The notes under the pieces: generated by a model
The model's database searches: none
What the model was told of the DNA's origin: nothing
The model's input: the letters and a program-made list of their open reading frames with translations, nothing else
Origin: UBA965 sp046303375
Lineage (GTDB): Bacteria; Chloroflexota; Chloroflexia; Chloroflexales; Roseiflexaceae
Reading direction: 5' to 3'
Length of the DNA: 64,000 bases
Assembly (NCBI GenBank): GCA_046303375.1
Contig: JBKCGB010000018.1
Location: forward strand, 37,234 to 101,233
Translations under genes and position numbers: made by a program
Part shown: positions 8,442 to 16,847 of the stretch, one piece after another
Layout: each line of letters begins with the position of its first letter
Numbering within the stretch: position 1 is the first letter of the stretch

Positions 8442-9446
8442 ATGGAAAATCGAAATATGACCATGCAGGCACAAGCCTTTTACAATGCGAATTCCCTCTT
8501 GCGTCGTGTGGTACAGCACGTCGAACGCGTGATTGTAGGTCAGCGTGCCGCCATTGACCTCGCAGTCATTACGCTAGCCGCCCGAGGACACTTGCTCATC
8601 GAAGACGTACCAGGTACGGGCAAAACGATGATGGCACGCACCTTGGCACGCAGTGTGGGATGCAGTTTCAAGCGTATCCAGCTCACCCCAGATTTGCTTC
8701 CTGCCGACATTACCGGCAGTGCGGTGTTTAATCCGCGTGATGTCAGCTTTGAGTTTCGTGCTGGGCCCATCAATGCGCAAATTGTGCTTGCTGATGAGCT
8801 CAACCGTGCGACACCCCGCACACAAAGTGCCCTCCTCGAAGCCATGGAGGAGCACCAAGTCACCGTTGATGGTACATCACACGCCCTGCCGACACCGTTC
8901 ATGGTGGTGGCTACCCAGAACCCGATCGAATACGAGGGGACATTTACCCTGCCCGAGGCACAGTTAGACCGTTTCATGATGCGCATCAGTCTCGGGTATC
9001 CTGCTCAGGCTGATGAGCTCACCATCCTACGCAGTCATCGTGATCATTCACCACTCGATGCGCTGACACCAATCAGTGATGCCCAAGAAATCCTGGCAGT
9101 ACAACAGCTGGTACCACTCATTTATGTGGATCCGGCGATTGATGAATATGTGGTACGGATTGGGGCAAGTACACGCCAGCACGATGACATCGTGCTTGGC
9201 ACGAGTACGCGCGCCTTGTTGAGCTTGATTCGCAGTGCCCAGGCACGGGCGCTCTTGGCAGGACGCGATTATGTGCTCCCCGATGATATCAAATACTTGG
9301 CTGCACCGGTGTGTGCACACCGCATCATGGTGTCCAACACAGCACGCATGCGCAACGTGAGTGCCGTAACGATTATCAACGAGATTGTGAATACGATACC
9401 TGCGCCCAATCATCGCAGTGTGGAACGCAGAAGTGCGGAACGCTGA
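8442..9446 (+). CDS. MoxR-family AAA+ ATPase
   Basis: A 334-residue AAA_3 ATPase. Walker A is EDVPGTGKT (about 54-62), Walker B is VLADELNRA, sensor 1 is VATQNPIEYEG and the C-terminal lid includes STRALLSLIRSAQARALL. MoxR proteins act as chaperone-like ATPases, often for von Willebrand-domain partners encoded next door (DUF58, VWA). No such partner is adjacent here, since the next gene is tyrS. A second possible start (ATG 8457) is five codons in. Confidence 0.9.
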   Translation: MENRNMTMQAQAFYNANSLLRRVVQHVERVIVGQRAAIDLAVITLAARGHLLIEDVPGTGKTMMARTLARSVGCSFKRIQLTPDLLPADITGSAVFNPRDVSFEFRAGPINAQIVLADELNRATPRTQSALLEAMEEHQVTVDGTSHALPTPFMVVATQNPIEYEGTFTLPEAQLDRFMMRISLGYPAQADELTILRSHRDHSPLDALTPISDAQEILAVQQLVPLIYVDPAIDEYVVRIGASTRQHDDIVLGTSTRALLSLIRSAQARALLAGRDYVLPDDIKYLAAPVCAHRIMVSNTARMRNVSAVTIINEIVNTIPAPNHRSVERRSAER

Positions 9447-9506
9447 TGCGTCGCATCGCTGAATGATATCGGACATCATGAATACTATTGTGTTGCGAGG
9501 AGAACA

Positions 9507-10682
9507 ATGAGTGCTATTGCCCCCGAATTGCTGACCCGTGGTGTGGCAGAAATCATCGTGGAATCGGAGTTGCGTGCCAAGCTCAATGCTGGTAAAAAAC
9601 TGCGCCTCAAACAAGGCTTCGACCCCAGCCGCGCTGATATGCATATCGGGCATGCGGTCGGTCTACGCAAGCTCAAGAAATTCCAAGATCTTGGGCATAC
9701 GATTGTGCTGATTGTGGGTGACTGGACCGCCCAAATCGGTGACCCGAGTGGCCGTGACGCGACTCGACCACGCCTGACTGCTGAAAAGGTGCGTGAAAAC
9801 GCACAAACCTACATGGAGCAGTTTTTCCGTGTCATTGACCGCGACAAAACAGAAATTCGCTGGCAGAGTGAGTGGTTCGGTAAATTCACCCTCGAAAACG
9901 CCCTCGACCTGGCAGGGCGCTTTACGCTGGCACACATGCTGTCACACGATACCTTTCGCAAACGCTACGAAGCAGGCGCACCACTGACCATCCTCGAGTT
10001 GATGTACCCCATGCTCCAAGGCTACGACTCTGTCTACATCAAGGCAGATGTAGAGTTTGGTGGTACCGACCAAAAATTCAATAATTTGGCAGGGCGAGAA
10101 CTACAAGCACAAATGGGGATGACACCACAGGATGTCTTTTTGTTGCCCCTCATTCCTGGTACCGATGGGCGCAAAATGGGCAAGTCGTTTGACAACACCG
10201 TGGATATTCGCCTCACCCCCGAAGACATGTTTGGCAAGGTCATGTCGATGTCGGATGATGTCATGCCGCTCTACTTCGAGGTGCTGACAGACATCCCTCT
10301 CAATGATATCGCAGATCTCAAGGCAGACTTGGCGGCTGGTCGTGGCAACCCGATGGATGCCAAAAAGCGCCTTGCTGGCGAAATCGTGGCGCAGTTTCAC
10401 TCATCTGCAGCAGCCATCAACGCACGTGCGTACTTTGACCATGTGATTAGTGGTGGTAATGCGCCAGACATCATACCTGAGCACGCCATGCCACTCCCTG
10501 CCGCCATCCTCGATGTATTGGTTGCAAGTGGCCTAGCGAGCAGTAAAAGCGAGGCACGCCGGCTCGTTGATGGTGGTGGCGTTAGCATCAACGGCACTCG
10601 GGTGACTGGCTATGATGCACAGGTAACCCCTGATAGCGTCATCAAAAAAGGGCGCTTTTATATGCGCATCGTGGCACAATAG
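9507..10682 (+). CDS. tyrS: Tyrosyl-tRNA synthetase
   Basis: A 391-residue class I synthetase charging tRNA-Tyr. HIGH motif is HIGHAV (about 47-52), the KMSKS loop reads GRKMGKS, and a C-terminal S4 RNA-binding domain follows (ASGLASSKSEARRLVDGGGV). The length and HIGH/KMGKS forms fit the TyrZ-like group. The ATG at 9507 has GAGGAG upstream. No T-box leader is visible in the 60 bases before it. A hairpin terminator follows. Confidence 0.95.
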   Translation: MSAIAPELLTRGVAEIIVESELRAKLNAGKKLRLKQGFDPSRADMHIGHAVGLRKLKKFQDLGHTIVLIVGDWTAQIGDPSGRDATRPRLTAEKVRENAQTYMEQFFRVIDRDKTEIRWQSEWFGKFTLENALDLAGRFTLAHMLSHDTFRKRYEAGAPLTILELMYPMLQGYDSVYIKADVEFGGTDQKFNNLAGRELQAQMGMTPQDVFLLPLIPGTDGRKMGKSFDNTVDIRLTPEDMFGKVMSMSDDVMPLYFEVLTDIPLNDIADLKADLAAGRGNPMDAKKRLAGEIVAQFHSSAAAINARAYFDHVISGGNAPDIIPEHAMPLPAAILDVLVASGLASSKSEARRLVDGGGVSINGTRVTGYDAQVTPDSVIKKGRFYMRIVAQ

Positions 10683-10716
10683 CCCACCGGGTATCTCTAG
10701 ATTTTCCCGCAGATAC

Positions 10717-10758
10717 ACCACAGGGTTACGGTGCGCCGTACCCTGTGGTTGCGTCTTT
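10717..10758 (+). terminator. Hairpin terminator after tyrS
   Basis: ACCACAGGG with TTACGG pairs with CCGTA and CCCTGTGGT around a TGCG loop, with one bulged T; a weak T-rich tail (GTCTTTCT) follows. Confidence 0.6.
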
Positions 10759-10822
10759 CTCATCAACATTTCAGACTGGTATGCTATGGTGTCAGCAACA
10801 TTGTTGTAGGTGGAACCACGAT

Positions 10823-11365
10823 ATGCGGCACATGGTTTTGTTGTTTGGATTACTACTACTCGCTGGGTGCGGTATGACGACACATACCACTTCACTACCC
10901 AACAATCTACCTTTGTTTGTAGCTGCAAATGCGACGCTCAGTGATACCAGTGCGCGCGCCACTGTGAATCAGCCAGCACCCGACTTCACGTGGCACTACG
11001 CCGATGGGCGTGTGGCGCGGCTGAGTGATTTGGCCGGACAACGGGTGGTACTCAATTTTTGGGCAACATGGTGCGAGCCCTGCCGCAAAGAAATGCCTGA
11101 TCTCGATGCACTCGATGGTCACAATGAGACGCGTGTCATTGGTATCAACAAAGGACAACAAATCGACGTGATTCCCGCGTTTGCCCAAGAGCTTGGCGTT
11201 GATTTCATGCTGGTCAGTGACCCCGATGGTGATGTGTCACTGGCCTACGGGGCACGCAATCTGCCAACCAGTGTCTTTATTGACCGCAACGGGACAATTA
11301 ATGCCATCCATGTTGGCATCCTTTCTGCAGACGCCTTAGCACTACAACTGGAGCGTATGCCATGA
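10823..11365 (+). CDS. TlpA-like thioredoxin-fold lipoprotein
   Basis: A 180-residue extracytoplasmic thiol-disulfide protein. The start at 10823 gives a classic lipoprotein signal, MRHMVLLFGLLLLAGC, with Cys16 as the lipidated residue. The TlpA/ResA domain shows PAPDFTWHYADGRVARLSDL, then the active site WATWCEPCRKEMP and the cis-Pro region NLPTSVFIDRNG. It likely keeps Cys residues reduced, for example during cytochrome maturation. Stop overlaps the DUF2085 gene as ATGA, suggesting a joint function at the membrane. Confidence 0.88.
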   Translation: MRHMVLLFGLLLLAGCGMTTHTTSLPNNLPLFVAANATLSDTSARATVNQPAPDFTWHYADGRVARLSDLAGQRVVLNFWATWCEPCRKEMPDLDALDGHNETRVIGINKGQQIDVIPAFAQELGVDFMLVSDPDGDVSLAYGARNLPTSVFIDRNGTINAIHVGILSADALALQLERMP

Positions 11366-12162
11366 ACACCTTACGACAATGGCACTATCTCACCATTGGA
11401 CTCTATGCATCGTTTGTGGCAGCCGTCTTGTTTTGGCCAACGATACCCCTACCTGCCTGGCCAGGTGACCGCGTCGCCTGGAACATGTACGCCACAGTAC
11501 ACGGAGTTTGTGCGCAAATCCACAACACCACCATTGCTGGGTACCAGTTGCCACTTTGCGCGCGTAATACAGGCATCTATGGCTCAATGACACTCAGTAT
11601 GCTCATCTTGTTGGCATTGGGACGACATCGGCATTCACTCTATGGGTCGGCTTGGCTACTTGGTGCACTCGCCTTTCCTACACTTATTCTTGCCGTTGAT
11701 GGCTTTAATTCGCTCTTCAAGGATCTCAGCTGGCCATACCTATATGAGCCGCACAACGCATTGCGCACGCTGACAGGATCGTTTGCCGGGATCGCTGTTG
11801 CAATCTTTTTTGTGCCCACACTCAACCGTGTACTCCGTACAAATCCCGTCATACAGCCAGTCATCACTCGACCACGTGAATTGCTGATTTGGTGGGGCAG
11901 TGCTGCCGTCTACACGATCCTCGTCGTATGGGGGCCATCCGTCGTGTATTGGCCAATTGCCATTCTTTCGTGGATTGGTATCATCGGTATTTTGCTCATT
12001 TCCAATACGTTTGCCGTGGCTGTGGCCGCTGGCTACGACCAGATACGAGTCAAGCACCTAGCTGAGCTCGTCAAACCGTTTCTCGTAGCGACCATCATTA
12101 CAGCGGTTGAATTAGGGGTCATGTCGTGGTTACGTTTTGGTTTTGAACACTTTTCGCAGTAG
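11362..12162 (+). CDS. DUF2085 integral membrane protein
   Basis: A 266-residue protein with about seven membrane segments. The DUF2085 signature is visible as VHGVCAQIHNTTIAGYQLPLC followed by ARNTGIYGS (about residues 47-75), with two Cys residues that could be a partner for the thioredoxin-like lipoprotein encoded upstream. Function of the family is not established. It ends 11 bases from the convergent Rrf2 gene. Confidence 0.8.
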   Translation: MNTLRQWHYLTIGLYASFVAAVLFWPTIPLPAWPGDRVAWNMYATVHGVCAQIHNTTIAGYQLPLCARNTGIYGSMTLSMLILLALGRHRHSLYGSAWLLGALAFPTLILAVDGFNSLFKDLSWPYLYEPHNALRTLTGSFAGIAVAIFFVPTLNRVLRTNPVIQPVITRPRELLIWWGSAAVYTILVVWGPSVVYWPIAILSWIGIIGILLISNTFAVAVAAGYDQIRVKHLAELVKPFLVATIITAVELGVMSWLRFGFEHFSQ

Positions 12163-12173
12163 GAAGGCCCAAC

Positions 12174-12602
12174 TCAAATCATATACGAGGTACTCGCCAG
12201 TTGCATGCGCCGTTCACACAATTCGCTCAATGTGACCGCTCGTAGTGCGGCGCGGGCCTGTTCACGGGTGTCGTTCCATACGTGGCGAACCACCAGCGCT
12301 TCGACCAAGCTGCTCGTGTGCGGACGTTCGCGTGATTCATCACTTCCTTCGAGGGCTTCGACGATATCCAGCATGGTAATCAGGGTTGCAGCGCGCGCAA
12401 GTCGATGACCTCCTTGGCGGCCGCGTAGGCTTTCAATCAGCCCAGCGCGGCGCAGCATCAAGAGGATTTGACTCACAAAGTGCTCGTCAATACCTTGCCG
12501 CCGATGGATATCACCAGCTTGTACCGGTGTATCTGTACCATGCATGGCAATGTCAATCATCGCACGTAATCCGTATTCGACTTGACTCGACATGCGCATC
12601 AT
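12174..12602 (-). CDS. Rrf2-family transcriptional regulator
   Basis: A 142-residue winged-helix regulator: MSSQVEYGLRAMIDIAM, the recognition helix region IDEHFVSQILLMLRRAGLIES and the wing GRQGGHRLAR. Iron-sulfur members have three Cys in the C-terminal half; only one Cys (LCERR) is present, so this one probably does not bind a cluster. ATG at 12602 follows GAGG. It is divergent from sqdB across 150 bases holding an inverted repeat, so it may regulate itself, sqdB or both. Confidence 0.85.
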   Translation of the reverse strand: MMRMSSQVEYGLRAMIDIAMHGTDTPVQAGDIHRRQGIDEHFVSQILLMLRRAGLIESLRGRQGGHRLARAATLITMLDIVEALEGSDESRERPHTSSLVEALVVRHVWNDTREQARAALRAVTLSELCERRMQLASTSYMI

Positions 12603-12644
12603 ACAAAACCTCATTCCGGTATAGCAATTATTTTACACATGCAT

Positions 12645-12672
12645 CATACGAAATTCATCATTACCTCGTATG
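12645..12672. promoter_or_regulatory. Inverted repeat between rrf2 and sqdB, candidate operator
   Basis: Arms CATACGA (12645-12651) and TCGTATG (12666-12672) with a 14-base spacer lie between the two divergent starts. The neighbouring Rrf2 protein is the obvious candidate binder; this is inference. Confidence 0.35.
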
Positions 12673-12753
12673 CTGTCATTGTATCATGTGGTGGTAAATA
12701 CGTGGGTATTCGCGGCATACTGTGCCGCTATCACAGAATAAAGGAGCGCTTCC

Positions 12754-13935
12754 ATGCGGATTATGCTGATTGGTGGTGACGGGTATTTGGGGTGGCCAAC
12801 AGCACTCCATCTTTCGCAACGCGGGCATGATGTCCTGATCGTTGACAACCTCGTACGCCGCAGCTACGACCACGAAATCGGCGCACACAGCCTCACATCC
12901 ATCACCAGCCTGCAAGGGCGTGTGGCCGCTTGGTATGCAGTGAGCGGCAAGCATATCGATGTCGCCATTGGCGACATCTGCGACTATTCATTTTTCGAAG
13001 GGGTCTTTACCTCATTTATGCCCGACGCCGTGGTCCACTTCGGCGAGCAACGGAGCGCCCCCTACTCGATGATTGACCGACGCCATGCAGTCTACACCCA
13101 GCACAACAACGTCATCGGCACACTCAATCTGCTCTACGCCATCGCCGAACACGCCCCTGACTGCCATCTGGTCAAACTGGGGACCATGGGTGAGTACGGC
13201 ACTCCAAATATCGACATCGAAGAGGGATATATTACCATCACACACAATGGGCGCACCGATACACTGCCGTACCCCAAACAGCCTGGCTCGTTTTACCACC
13301 TGAGTAAAGTACACGATAGCCATAATATCATGTTCGCCTGTCGGGTATGGGGCATTCGTGCAACCGACCTCAACCAAGGGGTTGTCTACGGACTCGAAAC
13401 CGCTGAAACAATGCTCGACCCACGTCTCATCACCCGTTTCGACTACGACGGCATCTTTGGCACCGCACTCAACCGCTTCATGGTCCAAGCAGTGATTGGT
13501 ATGCCGTTGACCGTCTATGGTCAAGGTGGGCAGACCCGTGGCTTTCTCGATATTCGTGATACGTTGGCATGTGTGGAACTCGCCCTCAACACACCCGCAG
13601 CACGTGGCGAGTTTCGGGTCTTTAATCAATTCACCGAACAATTCAATGTGCTCCAACTCGCCACGCTTGTGCGTGATGCAGCAGCAGCGCATGGCATGCA
13701 AGCGACCATCCAGCATCTCGACAACCCACGTGTAGAAAAAGAAACACACTACTACAATGCGGCGCACAGCAAACTCATCGACCTCGGGTTGCAACCGCAC
13801 TTCCTCAGTGATACGTTGATAGACTCGGTGATGCACATCGTCTATGCGCACCGCGATCAGGTGCGCCCAGAGCTCGTGCTTCCATCGGTCAACTGGCGCC
13901 AAACCAGCTCACCACTGAGTCACACCCCTTCCTAG
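12754..13935 (+). CDS. sqdB: UDP-sulfoquinovose synthase
   Basis: A 393-residue NAD-dependent short-chain dehydrogenase-fold enzyme that makes UDP-sulfoquinovose from UDP-glucose and sulfite for the thylakoid/plasma-membrane sulfolipid SQDG. The N-terminal nucleotide loop GGDGYLGWPTALHL, the segment VVHFGEQRSAPYSM, the catalytic Thr region GTMGEYGTPN and the YHLSK catalytic Tyr-Lys pair are all SQD1/SqdB-like. ATG at 12754 follows AAAGGAG. The sulfoquinovosyl transferase partner (sqdX) is not adjacent. Convergent with the pucC-like gene. Confidence 0.92.
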   Translation: MRIMLIGGDGYLGWPTALHLSQRGHDVLIVDNLVRRSYDHEIGAHSLTSITSLQGRVAAWYAVSGKHIDVAIGDICDYSFFEGVFTSFMPDAVVHFGEQRSAPYSMIDRRHAVYTQHNNVIGTLNLLYAIAEHAPDCHLVKLGTMGEYGTPNIDIEEGYITITHNGRTDTLPYPKQPGSFYHLSKVHDSHNIMFACRVWGIRATDLNQGVVYGLETAETMLDPRLITRFDYDGIFGTALNRFMVQAVIGMPLTVYGQGGQTRGFLDIRDTLACVELALNTPAARGEFRVFNQFTEQFNVLQLATLVRDAAAAHGMQATIQHLDNPRVEKETHYYNAAHSKLIDLGLQPHFLSDTLIDSVMHIVYAHRDQVRPELVLPSVNWRQTSSPLSHTPS

Positions 13936-13942
13936 CATAATA

Positions 13943-13975
13943 CTGCCCCCCGCTGATTGGCTCAGCGAGGGGCAG
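13943..13975. terminator. Shared hairpin between convergent sqdB and pucC-like genes
   Basis: CTGCCCC plus CGCTGA pairs with TCAGCG plus GGGGCAG around a short loop. There is no long T tract on either side, so it is a moderate bidirectional terminator. Confidence 0.5.
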
Positions 13976-13988
13976 CCCTACACGTCTG

Positions 13989-15281
13989 CTACGCCAAGTG
14001 GGACGCAACATCGAGTGGATCGGTAGCCGCGTTACGTTGGAACTCGCTCGTGCTGATGTGGCGTAGCAGTACCACCGAGATAAGCAATACTATGATTTCG
14101 ATGATGAATACACCCACATAGCCCCACAACGTGCTCCCAAGTGTATAGGTCAACACGTCGCGCACCACGCCACTCAAAATCGTCCCCCCGAGCCGCGCAA
14201 GCGCATCAGCCACACCCCAAGCACCAATAAAAATGCCGATTTGCCCGGCCACAGTCATATCAAGCATGAGCGCCAGATTCGATGCAGTCGATATCCCCGC
14301 CCCAAGACCAAAAACCATCAAGGCTGGCACGAGCCCACCTACCTGACCGATGATGCCCATTACCACGATTCCCGTTAGACCACAGGCAGCCACCATGGCA
14401 CCGATTCCTGCTACGCGGATCAGGCCCCACCACTGCGTCATGCGATTGGTGACCAGTAATCCAAGCAAAAATGCCACCCCCCATAGCGAGGTATAGCGGG
14501 TTGTCGTCGCAGGCGAAACACCAAACACATCTGCGGCATATGGCTCAAGCAGCACGTCTTGACCGAGCAGAGCCACCAGTAAGAGCATCAGATAGACGAA
14601 AAAAAGCCGCGCTTGTGGATTGGCTGCTACTGTCCGCAACACATCACCCATGCGTTGATGCGTGACCGGGGTGACTGTGCCGTGGCGGGGCTCCAGCCCG
14701 ATGACACCGACCACACCCAACCCCAGCGCCACCAGTGCAGTCCACGCAAAGGCATCAATGAGTCGCTCATGGCTGTAGGGCTCAATCGCACGTGCCAAGG
14801 TGATCCCCCCGATAATCATACTGACAATCAGTACAAACCACATCACACCCACCGTGCGGGCACGTTGACCATCGCCCGACAACTCGGTGGCCAAGGCCAG
14901 GTACGATACCGTGGCAAAATTGAAGCCAAAGCCCCATGCACCAAATGCGACAAACCCGAGTGGGATGCCCCACCACACGCCGTCATAGATGGCAAATGCC
15001 GCATACGGCGACAACCAGGCACCTAGCGCACACAGCACAATCCCCAGCATGATATAGGGCGAACGACGAAATCCCCACAGCGGCATGCGCTCGCTTAGCG
15101 AGCCAATCCACATCTGCATCGGCGACAACATATATGGAACTGCCACAAGCAACGCAACGAGCGTGGCAGATAAGCCGAGTTCACTAATCATAATACGATT
15201 CAATGTGCTATCAATCGGCAACAACGTTAGTGCGACCGCTACATGAATCATACTCAAACGCCACAATGTTCCGATGCGCAT
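13989..15281 (-). CDS. PucC/BCH2-family major facilitator (photosynthetic complex assembly)
   Basis: A 430-residue, 12-segment MFS protein of the PucC/LhaA group, which in phototrophs helps deliver bacteriochlorophyll or assemble light-harvesting complexes. Family marks are LNRIMISELGLSATLVALLV in TM1-2, PMQMWIGSLSE in the first loop, and GQDVLLEPYAADVFGVSPA in the second half, close to the GQDVLLEPYG of PucC proteins. Start at 15281 has AAGGA upstream; a longer in-frame start is less likely. A TetR-type half-site lies upstream at 15368. Confidence 0.82.
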   Translation of the reverse strand: MRIGTLWRLSMIHVAVALTLLPIDSTLNRIMISELGLSATLVALLVAVPYMLSPMQMWIGSLSERMPLWGFRRSPYIMLGIVLCALGAWLSPYAAFAIYDGVWWGIPLGFVAFGAWGFGFNFATVSYLALATELSGDGQRARTVGVMWFVLIVSMIIGGITLARAIEPYSHERLIDAFAWTALVALGLGVVGVIGLEPRHGTVTPVTHQRMGDVLRTVAANPQARLFFVYLMLLLVALLGQDVLLEPYAADVFGVSPATTTRYTSLWGVAFLLGLLVTNRMTQWWGLIRVAGIGAMVAACGLTGIVVMGIIGQVGGLVPALMVFGLGAGISTASNLALMLDMTVAGQIGIFIGAWGVADALARLGGTILSGVVRDVLTYTLGSTLWGYVGVFIIEIIVLLISVVLLRHISTSEFQRNAATDPLDVASHLA

Positions 15282-15366
15282 ACTGCAATCCTTTCGCATG
15301 TACCGCTGGTATTGTAGCGTGTTTAGCCACACAATAGGGGTAATTTCGCACCACAATGCAAAATTT

Positions 15367-15378
15367 TACCGACCGGTC
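15367..15378. promoter_or_regulatory. TetR-like operator motif upstream of the pucC-like gene
   Basis: TACCGACCGGTC, containing the palindrome GACCGGTC, lies between the pucC-like start and the stop of the M24 gene. The same TACCGACCGGT core occurs in front of the TetR gene at 30685. Confidence 0.4.
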
Positions 15379-15385
15379 AGACACA

Positions 15386-16489
15386 TCAGCGCTGCAGAAT
15401 CGCTGGGCGCAGGTAACTTTTACCCTCAATCTCTACCTGGATTGTTGGCCAGTCTCCCGTATGCGACAACGCTTGGGCTCCCGTTGCAGTGATGAGCATG
15501 GTATCTTCGGATTTGGTACCCGTAATACTCGGGTTCCACGCAAAGGCTTGCCCTACATCAATGATATGCGTGCTATCAGGACGCGCCTGGATTTCACGGT
15601 TTTCGTAGGCAGTGACCCCACCTTGATGGTGTTTGTGCCATTCATTCGCATATCCATGGGCAGCATATGCTGCCACAACATCACCAAAAGCTGCCCCCAA
15701 CCGCCGCCCAGGTTGACTGGCATGCCAGGCTGCTGCATCGACTGCCGCACAGGCCTCGGCGCGGCGAGCGATGGTCGCATCGAGCGCCCCAAATGCCACT
15801 AGCCGTGTTGCTGACACAATCAATCCATGCCGACGTGCACACGCCACTAGCATCACCATCTGTGCGACACGCTTGGCCGTCGGTGCTGGATGGCGATACA
15901 AGGCAATCCGTTCATCGGCTGCAATCAACGCTACCACGGGTGTTGCACCCGCAGCATAGATGTGCGCTGACAGCATACCGGCAATTTCGAGTTCGCTCAT
16001 CCCTGGCTGGACTGCCCGTGCCGCGGCTTCGAGTGCACGCCCCGTGGCTTGTGCATGGGTCGCAAACCGCACCTGCTCATCGGCGGTCAGTGCCACACGC
16101 AACGCCGTCAATTCGCCGGCCACACTCTGCACCGCGCCAGCCACATCACTGGCCCACTGTCCCGCACCACAGACCTGGTCAACAAAGGCGTCGCGCGCTG
16201 CGGGAGTAAACCAGTCAAATACGTGTGGTATGAGTGGCAACGTAGGCACTTCTTCGGCCAGCATGCGCGGCATTTCGATGTGGCTGGCCAGCAGATAATC
16301 ACCCTGCGGCGTACACAACACACTCGCTACGGCACTTTCGCTGTTGAGTCCTACGTGCGCCTGACCACCACATGTTATCCAGCTCAAGTTGGCACAACGT
16401 GTCAGCAACACACCATGGAGACCACGCTGTTCCATCAGGGTAGCGAGCTTGGCACGCTTGATTTGCCATTCTTGGGCATGCATCATCAT
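15386..16489 (-). CDS. M24 peptidase-family protein (Xaa-Pro peptidase fold), metal site degenerate
   Basis: A 367-residue protein with a creatinase-like N-terminal domain and a pita-bread C-terminal domain. The end matches the family: HHQGGVTAYENREI, then GQAFAWNPSITGTKSEDT. The usual Asp-Asp metal pair of M24 enzymes (DxGxxxxGYxxD) is replaced here by GLIVSATRLVAFGAL, so two metal ligands are absent. It may have lost peptidase activity or work with another mechanism. Start at 16489 follows AAAGGAG. Confidence 0.78.
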   Translation of the reverse strand: MMMHAQEWQIKRAKLATLMEQRGLHGVLLTRCANLSWITCGGQAHVGLNSESAVASVLCTPQGDYLLASHIEMPRMLAEEVPTLPLIPHVFDWFTPAARDAFVDQVCGAGQWASDVAGAVQSVAGELTALRVALTADEQVRFATHAQATGRALEAAARAVQPGMSELEIAGMLSAHIYAAGATPVVALIAADERIALYRHPAPTAKRVAQMVMLVACARRHGLIVSATRLVAFGALDATIARRAEACAAVDAAAWHASQPGRRLGAAFGDVVAAYAAHGYANEWHKHHQGGVTAYENREIQARPDSTHIIDVGQAFAWNPSITGTKSEDTMLITATGAQALSHTGDWPTIQVEIEGKSYLRPAILQR

Positions 16490-16571
16490 GACTCCTTTGC
16501 TGGTACGGGAATTGTCTCGATTATATCCTACTCTGGCAACTCGGCTGACATGCGCCCGGCGCAGACACGAA

Positions 16572-16599
16572 CACACCGCAGTCGAATGACTGCGGTGTG
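16572..16599 (-). terminator. Hairpin terminator after the tRNA-Ala pair
   Basis: Perfect 12-base stem (16572-16583 with 16588-16599) and a four-base loop, just downstream of the tRNA genes on the minus strand. The T tail is weak. Confidence 0.6.
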
Positions 16600-16603
16600 C
16601 GAT

Positions 16604-16679
16604 TGGTGGAGCAATGGGGGATCGAACCCCAGACCTCAACACTGCCAGCGTTGCGCTCTCCCAGCTGAGCTATTGCCCC
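16604..16679 (-). tRNA. tRNA-Ala (anticodon GGC)
   Basis: The minus strand folds into a full cloverleaf: acceptor GGGGCAA with TTGCTCC, D arm GCTC-GAGC, anticodon stem CAACG/TGTTG with loop CTGGCAG, T arm TGGGG/CCCCA with TTCGATC. The anticodon GGC reads GCC and GCU. The 3' CCA is encoded. Second of two tandem tRNA-Ala genes. Confidence 0.95.
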
Positions 16680-16691
16680 GAACTATTGAAT

Positions 16692-16767
16692 TGGTGGAGG
16701 TGAGGAGGCTCGAACTCCTGGCCTCGACAGTGCGATTGTCGCGCTCTCCCAGCTGAGCTACACCCCC
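16692..16767 (-). tRNA. tRNA-Ala (anticodon CGC)
   Basis: Cloverleaf on the minus strand: acceptor GGGGGTG with CACCTCC, D arm GCTC-GAGC, anticodon stem CGACA/TGTCG with loop ATCGCAC, giving anticodon CGC (codon GCG), T arm AGGAG/CTCCT. CCA is encoded. It lies 12 bases upstream of the GGC gene and is almost certainly co-transcribed with it. Confidence 0.95.
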
Positions 16768-16781
16768 AAAACCCTGTTGGA

Positions 16782-16811
16782 AGTATACGACACCATAATG
16801 CACTTTGTCAA
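16782..16811 (-). promoter_or_regulatory. Promoter of the tRNA-Ala operon
   Basis: On the minus strand TTGACA (16811-16806), 18-base spacer, TATACT (16787-16782), ending 14 bases before the first tRNA. Confidence 0.75.
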
Positions 16812-16847
16812 ACCCAATTTCCCAGGAGTTCGCCCCAGACGCATTGA

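Noticed and set aside
9447..9506. Possible T-box leader of tyrS
   Set aside because: Only 60 bases separate moxR and tyrS, with no T-box core sequence and no terminator hairpin.
13012..13902. 296-codon minus-strand frame
   Set aside because: Antisense to sqdB; no recognisable domain and no ribosome-binding site.
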